Notes under the pieces: generated by a model
Databases searched by the model: none
What the model saw: the letters and a program-made list of their open reading frames with translations, nothing else
Told to the model about the DNA's origin: nothing
Position numbers and translations under genes: made by a program
Part shown: one piece after another, positions 17,550 to 26,341 of the stretch
Layout of the letters: each line of letters begins with the position of its first letter
How positions within the stretch are numbered: the stretch's first letter is position 1
NCBI RefSeq assembly: GCF_013374095.1
Contig: NZ_AP022672.1
Location: forward strand, 2,683,501 to 2,747,500
DNA: 64,000 bases
Direction of reading: 5' to 3'
Source of the DNA: Sphingomonas sp. HMP6
Lineage (GTDB): Bacteria > Pseudomonadota > Alphaproteobacteria > Sphingomonadales > Sphingomonadaceae

Positions 17550-20255
17550 ATGCGCCTGAAATCGATCATTCTCGGGTCCACGTCGCTGCTGGTGTTCGGC
17601 ACCGCGCTACCCGCCGCCGCACAGACCGCCACGCCGGCCGACCAGCCCCCCGCCACTGCGCAGGCCACACCAGTCGCCGACGATTCGGTCGGCGAGGACA
17701 TCGTCGTCACCGGCCTGCGCCGCAGCCTGGAATCGGCGCAGAACCTCAAGAAGAATTCGATCCAGCAGATCGATTCGATCGTCGCCTCCGACATCGGCAA
17801 GCTGCCCGATATCGCCGTTTCGGACACCGCCGCGCGCATCGCTGGCGTCCAGGTCAACCGCATCGGCGGCGAAGCCTCGGGCGTCTTGGTGCGTGGCCTG
17901 CCAGATTTTACCACCACCTATAACGGGCGCGAGATCTTCACTGCCGAAACGCGCGTTGTCGCTTTGCAGGATTTCCCATCCTCGGCGATCACCGCGCTCG
18001 AAGTTTACAAATCGACCTCGGCCAATCTGGTCGAGGCCGGGCTTGCCGGCCTGATCAACGTCCGCTCGCGCCGCCCGTTCGATTATGACGGGTTCGAACT
18101 CGCCGGATCGGCCTGGGGGGTCCACACCACCGAAGCCGGCAAGATCACGCCCAACGGCAACATCCTGATCAGCAATCGCTGGGACACCGGAATCGGTGAG
18201 ATCGGCGTGCTGCTCAACGCGTCCTATACCGAGCTGAGCTATCTCGATGCCGAGCCGTCGAACACCGACTTCATCGCCGATCCGACGATCAACGGCCAAC
18301 GCGTCCGCTTGCCCGACATTCAGCGGCTGTTCTACCGCTCGGGCAACCGCACGCGCCCCTCGGGCAATTTTGCGGTCCAGTGGCGCCCAAGCGCCGCACT
18401 CGAATTCTATGCCGAGGGCCTGTACCAGGGCTTCCGCAACAAGATCAGCGACCGCAACTTCGAAGTGCCGCTGTACGGCGGCACGGTCAGCAATCTCGTG
18501 ACCCGCCCTGGCACCAATCTGGTCAGCAGCGGAACCGTAACCGGCTCACCCGGAGCGATCTTCTCGTTCCAGGGCGCGACCTACAACAAGACCGACACCT
18601 ATCAATTCGCGGTCGGCGGAACCTATAAGGCCGACCGGCTGAAGATCAGCGTCGATCTCGCCCGCACCGACAGCACCTTTACCGGCTCGACCGAGTCGCT
18701 CGATCGCACGATCGCGGGCACGCAGACGGTCAATTACGATCTCTCCACGCCGAAGTTCGACATCCCCACCTTCAACCCGGCCGATCCGTCGGCCTATCTC
18801 TTCGACGGCCTGTATGAGGAAGCGCAGCAAGCGAAGGGCGACGATTATCAGGCCCGCGTCGATCTGGAATATCGCACCGATCTGGGGCCACTGCGCAGCA
18901 TCCAGGCCGGTCTGCGCTACACCGATCGCAACGCGCACCGCGAATATGGCAATCGCTACGCCGGCTTCCGCGGTCGCGGGATTGCGCAAAGCGCGTTGCC
19001 GCTCGACATCGCCAGCGTGCGCGCCGGTACCCAGGCCGGATTTTCGACCTTCCTTGCGCCGACCTATGACAGCATCCGTGGTAATCTCTCGCAATTGCGC
19101 CAGTTCGTCATTGGTCTCGGCGCACCGAGCAACGGCTTCGGCACCTATACCGTCTCCGACGTCGCGCCCAACCCGGACTCACGCTACGACGCGACCGAGA
19201 AGACCTATGCCGCCTACGGCCAGATCAATTACGGCTTTGGCGATTTCGCCGATGGCGTGATCGGCATCCGCGCGGTGAAGACCGAAGTGGGCGTCAACGG
19301 CACGTCGCTGATCACGCCCGTTGCCGGTGGTGCAGCGGTGCCGACGCCGGTTTCGGCCAGCCAGAACTATACCGACTATTTGCCCAATGCGAGCATCCGC
19401 TTCCACTTCACCCCGCAACTGCAATTGCGCCTGTCGGCCACGCAGACGCGCACGCGGCCGACCTTCGCGCAGATCAACCCGTCGGCCAATCTTGGCCAGC
19501 CGGGAAATCAACCGAACCCGGGCGACCCGTTCACCAACGCGCGACGCGGCGGCGGCGGCAACCCCAATCTCCGCCCACTGCGGTCGGACAATTACGATGC
19601 TTCGCTCGAATATTATTTCGCGCGCGCCGGGTTCGCATCGGTGGCCGTGTTCCGGCGTGATCTCGACGGGTTCATCCAGAACCAGGATACGCGCTTCATC
19701 GATCCGGTGCTCGGGCCGATCATCCTGTCGCAGCCGATCAACACCGGCAAGGGCAAGATCGACGGGGCCGAGGTGCAATTCTCGACCTTCCTCGATTTCA
19801 AATTCCTGCCGACTTTCCTGCACGAATTCGGCTTCCTGGCGAACTACACCTATCTCGATGCCAAGACCGGTTTCCCCAACAATGCGGGCGCGCTGACGCT
19901 TGACCGCATCCTCGGCGTGTCGAAGCATACCTACAACATCGCCGGTTTCTACGAACATGGCCCGCTGGCGCTGCGGCTGTCGTACAACAAACGCAGCAGC
20001 ACGCTCGAATCGCGGCAGGATCGCGGCAACGATCTGTATCTGGAGGAAGGCGAACCGGCCGGCCGCCTCGATCTGTCGACCAGCGTGAATTTCACGCGCA
20101 ACGCCACGCTGTTCTTCGACGCGACCAATTTGCTGGGCGATCCCTACCGCGTCACCTTCACCTCGGCGCGCGATGGCGCACCGCGCGCGGAATATGTGCG
20201 CTTCCTGCGCTATGAGGAAAAGACCTACACCGTGGGCCTGCGCTTCCGCTTCTGA
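17550..20255 (+). CDS. TonB-dependent outer-membrane receptor (sugar-locus type)
   Basis: This 901-residue receptor has a signal peptide (ending PAAAQT), a TonB-box-like DIVVTGLRRSL at about 49-59, a plug domain (IDSIVASDIGKLPDIAVSDTAARIAGVQVNRIGGEASGVLVRGL) and a long barrel ending in the aromatic RFRF typical of outer-membrane proteins. It would import oligosaccharides released from a galactose-containing glycan, using energy from TonB-ExbBD. AAGGGGAGG lies upstream of the ATG. The two tandem TTGTCTTAT elements in its leader suggest control with the rest of the sugar locus. A strong hairpin follows the stop. Confidence 0.95.
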   Translation: MRLKSIILGSTSLLVFGTALPAAAQTATPADQPPATAQATPVADDSVGEDIVVTGLRRSLESAQNLKKNSIQQIDSIVASDIGKLPDIAVSDTAARIAGVQVNRIGGEASGVLVRGLPDFTTTYNGREIFTAETRVVALQDFPSSAITALEVYKSTSANLVEAGLAGLINVRSRRPFDYDGFELAGSAWGVHTTEAGKITPNGNILISNRWDTGIGEIGVLLNASYTELSYLDAEPSNTDFIADPTINGQRVRLPDIQRLFYRSGNRTRPSGNFAVQWRPSAALEFYAEGLYQGFRNKISDRNFEVPLYGGTVSNLVTRPGTNLVSSGTVTGSPGAIFSFQGATYNKTDTYQFAVGGTYKADRLKISVDLARTDSTFTGSTESLDRTIAGTQTVNYDLSTPKFDIPTFNPADPSAYLFDGLYEEAQQAKGDDYQARVDLEYRTDLGPLRSIQAGLRYTDRNAHREYGNRYAGFRGRGIAQSALPLDIASVRAGTQAGFSTFLAPTYDSIRGNLSQLRQFVIGLGAPSNGFGTYTVSDVAPNPDSRYDATEKTYAAYGQINYGFGDFADGVIGIRAVKTEVGVNGTSLITPVAGGAAVPTPVSASQNYTDYLPNASIRFHFTPQLQLRLSATQTRTRPTFAQINPSANLGQPGNQPNPGDPFTNARRGGGGNPNLRPLRSDNYDASLEYYFARAGFASVAVFRRDLDGFIQNQDTRFIDPVLGPIILSQPINTGKGKIDGAEVQFSTFLDFKFLPTFLHEFGFLANYTYLDAKTGFPNNAGALTLDRILGVSKHTYNIAGFYEHGPLALRLSYNKRSSTLESRQDRGNDLYLEEGEPAGRLDLSTSVNFTRNATLFFDATNLLGDPYRVTFTSARDGAPRAEYVRFLRYEEKTYTVGLRFRF

Positions 20256-20266
20256 TGCAACCTCAA

Positions 20267-20295
20267 TGCCGGGGGAGACTTGGCTTCCCCCGGCA
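20267..20295. terminator. Hairpin between convergent receptor and lactonase genes
   Basis: TGCCGGGGGAG (20267-20277) and CTTCCCCCGGCA (20284-20295) form a stem of about 11 pairs with a six-base loop. It lies between the two converging stop codons and can terminate transcription from both sides. There is no strong T run, so it may act through stability alone or with Rho. Confidence 0.7.
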
Positions 20296-20300
20296 AAGCA

Positions 20301-21182
20301 CTAGCGCAGCGACACCGCGTGCGCGCGTAGCCCCGCTGCGGGCGCATCGAAGGCGAACAGGCCCCCGGCATCCGGCTGCCCCGCCAGCGCTTCCTCCGAC
20401 AGGCCAACCCGCGCCGTCGTGACATAGCCGGTGCGCAGATCATCCCCGCCGAACGCCACCTTGGTCACATTCGCGCACGGCACCGCGACGCTCTCAAGCA
20501 ACGCCCCTGCTACGCTGTACCGGCGCACGCACCAGCCGCCCCACAGGCCGACCCACAGGCACCCTTCCGAATCGATCGTCACCCCGTCGGGATGCCCGTC
20601 CGCGGGATCGATCGTGACGAACACCGTACCAGTTCGTAATTCTGCCGCGCCGCCGTCAATATCGAAGCGCCAGATCAGCCCCGCCAGCGTATCGACATGG
20701 TAGAGCCAGCGGCCATCCGGACTGATCGCGGGGCCGTTGGTGATCGTGCACGCCCCGCCCGCTTCGCGCACCGCCCCATCGAAGCGATAGACCCGGCCGG
20801 TCGGCGCTCGCTCCCGATCATCCATCGTGCCGAACCACAGGACACCGTCCGGCCCGACGGTCGCGTCGTTGGTGCGGTTATGCGTAGGCATGTCGATCTC
20901 GGCCACGGTCTTGACGACCACACCCCGTTCCAGGCGCTGGAGCTTCCCCCCATTACCCACCAGCAGCGCGCCATCGTTCAGCGGCACGATGAAGCTCGGC
21001 GATCCGCCGACATCAAACGTCTCGCGTCCGCCGCCTTGCGGCATCAGCGCATGCAACTGGCCGCGCTTGATATCGACGAACCACAGCGTGCGCGTCTCCG
21101 CCAGCCAGATTGGCCCCTCACCCAATAAAGCGGCGCAGGGCCACACGAGACGAGCCGCAGCGGTCCCCGACGATTCGGTCAT
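20301..21182 (-). CDS. SMP-30/gluconolactonase-family lactonase
   Basis: This 293-residue six-bladed propeller of the SMP-30/LRE family has the metal-ligand Glu in LLGEGPIWL near 20, NDATVGPDGVLWFGTMD near 106-122 with the conserved Asn and Asp, TNGPAISPDGRWLYHVDT near 148-165, and HPDGVTIDSEGCLWVGLWGG near 195-214 with the catalytic Asp. It would hydrolyse the aldono-lactone formed by the sugar dehydrogenase to the free acid, the step before the IlvD/Edd dehydratase. A CTGTCTTAT element lies within ten bases of its ATG. It is the last gene before the island boundary. Confidence 0.9.
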   Translation of the reverse strand: MTESSGTAAARLVWPCAALLGEGPIWLAETRTLWFVDIKRGQLHALMPQGGGRETFDVGGSPSFIVPLNDGALLVGNGGKLQRLERGVVVKTVAEIDMPTHNRTNDATVGPDGVLWFGTMDDRERAPTGRVYRFDGAVREAGGACTITNGPAISPDGRWLYHVDTLAGLIWRFDIDGGAAELRTGTVFVTIDPADGHPDGVTIDSEGCLWVGLWGGWCVRRYSVAGALLESVAVPCANVTKVAFGGDDLRTGYVTTARVGLSEEALAGQPDAGGLFAFDAPAAGLRAHAVSLR

Positions 21183-21307
21183 GCTGTCTTATCCTGCCGA
21201 TCTGTGATCATCGCTGATCTTAACAGCAAGCACCGGAAAACGAACAGGAAAGCACCCAAACTGCGGCCGTGGATTGCGGGGTCGGCGCTGCCCACCATCA
21301 CGCAGTC

Positions 21308-21360
21308 GAAAAGACTGAAGCGGGCGAAGGAATTCGAACCCTCAACCCCAACCTTGGCAA
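21308..21360 (+). repeat. Left att-like repeat: copy of the tRNA-Gly 3' end
   Basis: This 53-base stretch matches 34490-34542 (the 3' half of the intact tRNA-Gly plus eight flanking bases) at 50 positions. All three differences are G in the tRNA copy and A here. Both copies lie in the same direction, about 13.2 kb apart. The arrangement is that of an element that inserted at the 3' end of a tRNA gene and left a partial copy at its far end. Confidence 0.85.
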
Positions 21361-21548
21361 ATTGCCGGAAGGCCTTTTCGCACCTTCTCCAGAGCGCGCT
21401 ATACTGCCCTTATCTTCCTGAATAATGTTTGGAATATTTTGCAGGCCTACGCTCGAGATATGTTAGAAATGACCGGCGGATTCCATCGTGGTGGACGCCC
21501 GCAGGCCCAAGGTTGGGGTCAAAGTAGCGCCAGGTATCGGTCGCAAAT

Positions 21549-21779
21549 CTTGCCTCCACAGTCCCCACCAAGCGGCTGATCGAAACCGCCAAGCCAGCCC
21601 TCAAACGCTATGAGATCTGGGACAGCGACATCGCCGGCTTTGGCGTCAGGATCGCCCTGAGCGGGAGCAAGACTTTCGTCATTCGCTATCGAGCGCAAGC
21701 CGGCGGCTCAAAAGACCGACAGCGCGAGGTGTGCGGACGGCGGCGATCCTGCCAGTGTCGATCGCAAACACACGGGTAG
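21549..21779 (+). pseudogene. Broken tyrosine-integrase N-terminus
   Basis: Read from 21549, the frame gives LASTVPTKRLIETAKPALKR, then YEIWDSDIAGFGVRI and SGSKTFVIRYRAQ, which is the arm-type DNA-binding domain at the N-terminus of phage/island tyrosine integrases. Similarity stops at about 21724, where the sequence joins the back of a PepSY-type gene on the other strand; the frame then runs into a stop at 21777. Core-binding and catalytic domains are gone, so the protein is dead. It sits about 190 bases inside the left att-like repeat, where an island integrase would be expected. Confidence 0.8.
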
Positions 21780-22262
21780 GGCCGGCGTCGGTAAAATTGA
21801 CGCGTATTGCCGGGAGCACGCCGCGACATTTTTGTGCTCTCGGTCGTAATCCATTCGGTTGTTGAGCTGGGCTGGCCAGCGCCGATCCAGGCTGTGTCAA
21901 CGATGTATTCGCCGGTGCCGCCGTCACAAAGGGGACCGCCGATCCGATCGATCCGTCGAACAGCTTCATGCCGCTCTTCGTTGCGACGTCGAAAACGGGT
22001 CGGCCGAGCACCCCGCGAACCGTCGCACTTTCAACGTCATCGTCAACATTGGGTACCACGCTATCGATGTTCGCAAGAGCAACGCTCCTCGGGACCGCAA
22101 CGACGGTCTTGCGATCGACAAGGTGATCGCCGTGCCCCTTGTCGATCGAAAGAAAACGCATCAGCGCGCCGCTGGCAAACCACAAGATCAGCTAAAAGCT
22201 GATAACGAGCGCCACCCTCTTGTGAAGGCGGCTGGCAATCGTGTGATCCGTTGGCGACGCAG
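21728..22262 (-). pseudogene. Decayed PepSY-domain membrane protein gene
   Basis: Pieces of a PepSY-type membrane protein can be read on the minus strand. The sequence RLHKRVALVISF, an in-frame TAG (22192-22194), then LILWFASGALMRFLSI and DDDVESATVRGVLGRPVFDV lie in one frame; EYIVDTAWIGAGQPSSTTEW lies in a shifted frame; then RVNFTDAGPTRVFAIDTG resumes the first. So there is one nonsense change and at least two frameshifts, and the C-terminal membrane part is cut off at the integrase scar. PepSY membrane proteins often accompany copper and iron genes; this one lies just downstream of the copper operon. Confidence 0.7.
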
Positions 22263-22281
22263 TTTCAGCTGAACATCCTTG

Positions 22282-22683
22282 CTATTGGACGGGCTTGCCG
22301 TGGCTGCTGAGCCAGCCCTGAAGCTCGCCAATGTCCTTTTCCTGCATCTCGATGGTCATTTGCGCCATCCGCTTGGTATCGGCGTCGGTTGCCTGAGCAA
22401 GCGCGACGCGCGACATGGCAATCGCACCACGATGATGCTCGATCATCTTGCGGGTCCACTTCTCCGAAGCGTCGCCGGCCTTGGCCATCATCATCTTCAT
22501 GTGCATGTCCATCTCGGACTTCGCATAGGGATTGGACGGATCATTCATCATCATCGAATGATCCATGCCCGCCATGCCCGTCATAGCAGGCTTCACTAGT
22601 TTAGCGTGCTTGTGCTCGTGTGCGAGCGCCGGGGTCGCCAGTGCGAACGCCGCAATCGCGGCCGTCGTGAGCGTGTGTTTCAT
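22282..22683 (-). CDS. DUF305 exported protein
   Basis: This 133-residue protein has a signal peptide (ATPALAHEH) and a DUF305 core rich in Met and His: GMAGMDHSMMM, then MIEHHRGAIAMSRVAL near 80-95. DUF305 proteins are small helical periplasmic proteins often encoded with copper and silver resistance genes; metal binding through Met and His is plausible. GGAAGGA precedes the ATG. It lies 81 bases downstream of copB on the same strand and may be the last gene of the copper operon. Confidence 0.9.
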   Translation of the reverse strand: MKHTLTTAAIAAFALATPALAHEHKHAKLVKPAMTGMAGMDHSMMMNDPSNPYAKSEMDMHMKMMMAKAGDASEKWTRKMIEHHRGAIAMSRVALAQATDADTKRMAQMTIEMQEKDIGELQGWLSSHGKPVQ

Positions 22684-22764
22684 TGGTCATTCCTTCCTCG
22701 GATGGCCCCCGCCTGTCGTAACCTGTCGCAGCGCCGGATGGAGCCAGGCTGCAACCCGGTAATA

Positions 22765-23874
22765 TCAAAACCAGATACGGATCCCCGCAACGAGGCCCGC
22801 GCTGGTGGCATCCTCGCCAGCGGCGCGGGCATAGCGGCCGGTCTGTCCGACTTTTCGCGCCCATGACACGCCGACATAGGGCGCGAACTGGCGCTTGATC
22901 TCATAGCGAAGCCGCAAGCCGACCTCGGCCGTGGACAGCCCCACGCCGATCCGGCTCGATAGCACATCCTGCGCGGCAAAGTTGAGCTCGATGCGCGGCT
23001 GCACGACCAGCCGCTGCGTGAGCCGCTGGTCGTAATAGCCGCCGAGGCGGCCGAGCACGTCGCCTTGGTCGGAGAGGAACAGCGCGCCCTCGACCTCGAA
23101 CCAATAGGGTGCGAGACCCTCAAAGCCGACGGTCGCATAAGTGCGTCGTGCACCGCGTCCGAGATCCTGGCGGATGCCGACCTGCGCGTTGAAATACGGA
23201 TCGATGGCGCGGCTGTAGAGCGCTTGCACTTCGGCTTCGTCGACGCCTTCTCCGAATCTGCCCTCGCCTTCCGTTTTGATCGTCAGGCGGTTGATGTCGC
23301 CCCCATACCAGCCCTCGCCGTCCCATCGGAAGCCGTCCTGCCCGCGACGGGGCTGATACTCAGCCAAGTTGAACATCACGAAGCCGAAGGTCTGCGCACC
23401 GCTCTCGTTCATCATTTGCCGATGCGACCGTTCGATCTCGGCAGCGGGGAAGATGCGCGTCGCATAGTGATCGGTCGGCGGCGCTGGAGCAGGTGCGTTG
23501 CCCGCGGGAAGATCGGTGCCGCTCTTGGCCGTGTCGGGCATCGCACCCTGGTCGACCGCTACGCCGTCCACCGACGATGATGACGCGCCAGGCTGATCAC
23601 GGGGCATTTCCATACCGGGCATGGTCGCGTGATCCATCCCGCTCCTGTCGTCCGCTTTGGGAGCGGGCGATGCGGCCGCCTTGCCTGGTGCGCGTTTGAC
23701 CGGCTTTGTCTGGGACTTGTGCGTTGCGGGCTTGCGCGGCTTGGCGAGCGGTTTGGGTGCAGGCATTTTCATGCCCGGCATCGAACCATGGTCCATCCCC
23801 GACATGCTCTGGGCTAGCGCGGGAGAACTCGCACCGAGCACGGCAACCAGGGCAAAGCCGATGACGCGACTCAC
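22765..23874 (-). CDS. copB: Copper-resistance outer-membrane protein CopB
   Basis: This 369-residue protein has a signal peptide, a Met/His/Lys-rich N-terminal half with repeated GMDHxxMPGM motifs (copper-binding type), and a C-terminal CopB barrel domain (FGFVMFNLAEYQPRRGQDGFRWDGEGWYGGDINRL near 170-205, ending RIWF). CopB is thought to sequester or export copper at the outer membrane. I chose the GTG at 23874 because it overlaps the copA stop as GTGA and starts the signal peptide; the long open frame upstream is the shadow of copA. Confidence 0.93.
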   Translation of the reverse strand: MSRVIGFALVAVLGASSPALAQSMSGMDHGSMPGMKMPAPKPLAKPRKPATHKSQTKPVKRAPGKAAASPAPKADDRSGMDHATMPGMEMPRDQPGASSSSVDGVAVDQGAMPDTAKSGTDLPAGNAPAPAPPTDHYATRIFPAAEIERSHRQMMNESGAQTFGFVMFNLAEYQPRRGQDGFRWDGEGWYGGDINRLTIKTEGEGRFGEGVDEAEVQALYSRAIDPYFNAQVGIRQDLGRGARRTYATVGFEGLAPYWFEVEGALFLSDQGDVLGRLGGYYDQRLTQRLVVQPRIELNFAAQDVLSSRIGVGLSTAEVGLRLRYEIKRQFAPYVGVSWARKVGQTGRYARAAGEDATSAGLVAGIRIWF

Positions 23875-25754
23875 GCGGCTTCGCCGCGCGGGCGCACGCT
23901 GACGACACGCATCATGCCCGCCGCCATGTGGTAAAGCAGGTGGCAGTGAAACGCCCAGTCGCCGACGGCATCGGCGGTGACGTCGAACGTCACCTTGCCG
24001 CCGGGCAGTACGATCACCGTGTGCTTGCGCGGGGCGTGGTCTCCATGCCCCGTCACCAGCTCGAAAAAGTGACCGTGCAAGTGGATCGGATGGCTCATCA
24101 TGGAGTCGTTGATGAGGTTCACCCTGACCCGCTCGCCTTCGATAAACGGGATCGGCGCGTGATGATCGGACATCTTGACGCCGTCGAACGACCACATGAA
24201 GCGTTCCATGTTGCCGGTCAGATGGAGATCGAGTGAGCGGTCAGGCGCACGCACATCCGGGTTGCGGTCGAGCGCGATGAGGTCGCGGTACGTCAGCACC
24301 ATGTGGCCGACGTCCGCCAGACCCTGGCCCGGCTCGCCGGTGCGATCCATCGGCATCGGCGAAATCGTCTGGACGCCGGGATTGCGTTTCACCTGCGGCG
24401 CGGCCGAAAAGTCGCGCATCTTCATGCTGCCGTGATCCATGCCCGCCATCGCGTGGGCGGCAGGCGCAGCCCCCGACATGTCCATCTCGGGCATCGATGT
24501 GTCCGGCGCTGGTGCCGACATGTCCAGTGTCGGGGCACCGTGGCCTATCGCGGCATGGTCCATCCCGGCCATCGCGCCACCCGACATATCCATGCCGCTC
24601 ATGTCGCCCCCCATGTCGCCCATGCCCATGTCGGTCATGGTGACGAGCGGTCGTTTGCGAAGCGGCGGAACTTCAGCGGCCATCCCAGTACGCGGCGCAA
24701 GCGTTGCACGCGCCATGCCAGAACGGTCGCTCGCCTCGCCGACGAAGGTATAGGCGCGGTCGTCGCTCGGCGTGACGATCACGTCATAGGTCTCGGCCAC
24801 ACCGATCTGGAACTCGTCGATTTCGACCGGGCGCACGTTGAGACCGTCGGCCTGGACGACGGTCATGCGAAGGCCGGGAATGCGAACGTTGAAGAATGTC
24901 ATCGCCGACGCGTTGATGATGCGCAGGCGAACCCGCTCGCCGGGCTTGAACAGCGCCGTCCAATTGTCGCGCGGGCCGTGGCCGTTGACGAGAAACGAAT
25001 AGGTGGAGCCGGTCGCATCGGCGATATCGGTCGGGTCCATTCGCATCTTGCCCCAGTCGATGCGGTCCTTGAGCGGCTGATCGCGCCCCGCCAGCAAGCC
25101 ACCGAGCGTCTGGCGCTGCATGTTGAAGTGGCCGGGATTGACCTTCATGTTCCGGAAGATCGCTTCGGGCGCCAGCGGGCTGTGATCGGACAGCACGATA
25201 ACGTGCTCACGGTCCGATACGATCGGGTCGACGCCTTCGGGATCGATCACGATCGGCCCGTAGAGTCCTTCCTGCTCCTGAAAGCCTGAATGGCTGTGAT
25301 ACCAATAGGTGCCCGCCTGATTGACGGGAAATTCGTAAAGGAACTTCGAACGTGGCTTGATGCCGGGAAAGCTGACACCGGGCACGCCGTCATACTGGAA
25401 TGGCACGAGCAACCCGTGCCAGTGGATCGAGGAATCGACGTCGAGTTCGTTCGACACCGACAGCCGCACCTTTTGCCCCTGACGCAGGCGGATCAGCGGT
25501 CCGGGCACGGTGCCGTTGATACCGATCGCGCGCAACGGCCTGCCATCGATCCGTAGCGTCTGCCGCGCAATCCGCAGCGCGACATCGGGACCGGTCACCG
25601 TCGGCAGTGGCGCGACAATACCTGACGACGCCGTTTGCGCCCAGGCCGGGAACCACGCGGCCAGCGCAGCGGTGCCACCGACTGCAACCCCGGCGCGCAG
25701 CAGCGCGCGGCGATCGATAAGAGCGCGGGTTTCAAAGCGTTCGTTTAGGGCCAT
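23871..25754 (-). CDS. copA: Copper-resistance multicopper oxidase CopA
   Basis: This 627-residue periplasmic multicopper oxidase has a Tat-type signal (DRRALLRAG at 14-22), copper-site motifs HWHG at 111-114 and WYHSH at 151-155, a Met-rich central insert (about 375-455, many MDM, GMDH and MSG words), and C-terminal HPIHLHGHFF and HCHLLYHMAAGM motifs that complete the type 1-3 copper centres. It probably oxidises Cu(I) to the less toxic Cu(II). The ATG has AAGGTGC upstream. It starts five bases after the sigma-factor stop and overlaps copB, so it is co-transcribed with its regulator genes. Confidence 0.97.
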   Translation of the reverse strand: MALNERFETRALIDRRALLRAGVAVGGTAALAAWFPAWAQTASSGIVAPLPTVTGPDVALRIARQTLRIDGRPLRAIGINGTVPGPLIRLRQGQKVRLSVSNELDVDSSIHWHGLLVPFQYDGVPGVSFPGIKPRSKFLYEFPVNQAGTYWYHSHSGFQEQEGLYGPIVIDPEGVDPIVSDREHVIVLSDHSPLAPEAIFRNMKVNPGHFNMQRQTLGGLLAGRDQPLKDRIDWGKMRMDPTDIADATGSTYSFLVNGHGPRDNWTALFKPGERVRLRIINASAMTFFNVRIPGLRMTVVQADGLNVRPVEIDEFQIGVAETYDVIVTPSDDRAYTFVGEASDRSGMARATLAPRTGMAAEVPPLRKRPLVTMTDMGMGDMGGDMSGMDMSGGAMAGMDHAAIGHGAPTLDMSAPAPDTSMPEMDMSGAAPAAHAMAGMDHGSMKMRDFSAAPQVKRNPGVQTISPMPMDRTGEPGQGLADVGHMVLTYRDLIALDRNPDVRAPDRSLDLHLTGNMERFMWSFDGVKMSDHHAPIPFIEGERVRVNLINDSMMSHPIHLHGHFFELVTGHGDHAPRKHTVIVLPGGKVTFDVTADAVGDWAFHCHLLYHMAAGMMRVVSVRPRGEAA

Positions 25755-25759
25755 GCACC

Positions 25760-26341
25760 TTATACGCGGCGCGTCAGGTCTTCCCTCAACGCATCGTTCA
25801 GTTTTTGGCGCGCACGATAAAGCCGCGTTTCGACCGTCTTTTCGCTGACCCCGAGTGTGACTGCGACCTCGGCTTGCGACATGTCCTCGATCGTCCGGAG
25901 CAGCAGCGCCTCTTTCAGGCGTGCGGGCAAGGCGGCAATAGCCCCCGCCACGCGGGTCAGCTTCTCCCGGTCTTCGGCGGTACGCTCTGCCCCGACCGCC
26001 TCGTCGGGAATAGACTGTGCGGCATGGTCCGGCATTGCGAAGCTGAACAACCGCCGCACTGCGCGGCGTCGTCCCCAGTCACGCGCTTTGTTGAGCGCAA
26101 TCCGCGCGATCCAGGCCCGGAACGGGCGTGCCGGGTCATAGCGATCGAGCGCCCCGAATGCGGCGATCAATGTTTCTTGGGTGACATCCATCGCTTCGTC
26201 GGCATCACCGGTTGCACTGCGGACCAGCCGATAGACGGCCTCGCGGTGGCGTTCGGCGAGCACGCGGTAGGCAGCTTGCGTGCCGCTGCGCGCTAACGCC
26301 GCCAGTTCCCCGTCGGATGCGTCATCAAGCGCAAGCGTCAC
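25760..26341 (-). CDS. ECF RNA polymerase sigma factor (CnrH-like)
   Basis: This 193-residue sigma factor has region 2 at about 22-95 (AERHREAVYRLVRSATGDADEAMDVTQETLIAAF...RPFRAWIARIALNKARD) and region 4 at about 130-185 (ALPARLKEALLLRTIEDMSQAEVAVTLGVSEKTVETRLYRARQKL), without regions 1 and 3, as in ECF sigma factors. It starts with GTG overlapping the stop of the sensor gene and is followed after five bases by copA. Gene order anti-sigma/sensor/sigma matches the CnrYXH nickel-cobalt system, so I infer it directs transcription of the copper genes once released. Confidence 0.93.
   Translation of the reverse strand: MTLALDDASDGELAALARSGTQAAYRVLAERHREAVYRLVRSATGDADEAMDVTQETLIAAFGALDRYDPARPFRAWIARIALNKARDWGRRRAVRRLFSFAMPDHAAQSIPDEAVGAERTAEDREKLTRVAGAIAALPARLKEALLLRTIEDMSQAEVAVTLGVSEKTVETRLYRARQKLNDALREDLTRRV

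Noticed and set aside
23875..24195. Longer CopB with an N-terminal extension
   Set aside because: The open frame continues upstream, but it is the shadow of copA, is Arg-rich without a signal peptide, and the GTG at 23874 gives a proper signal peptide and a GTGA overlap.
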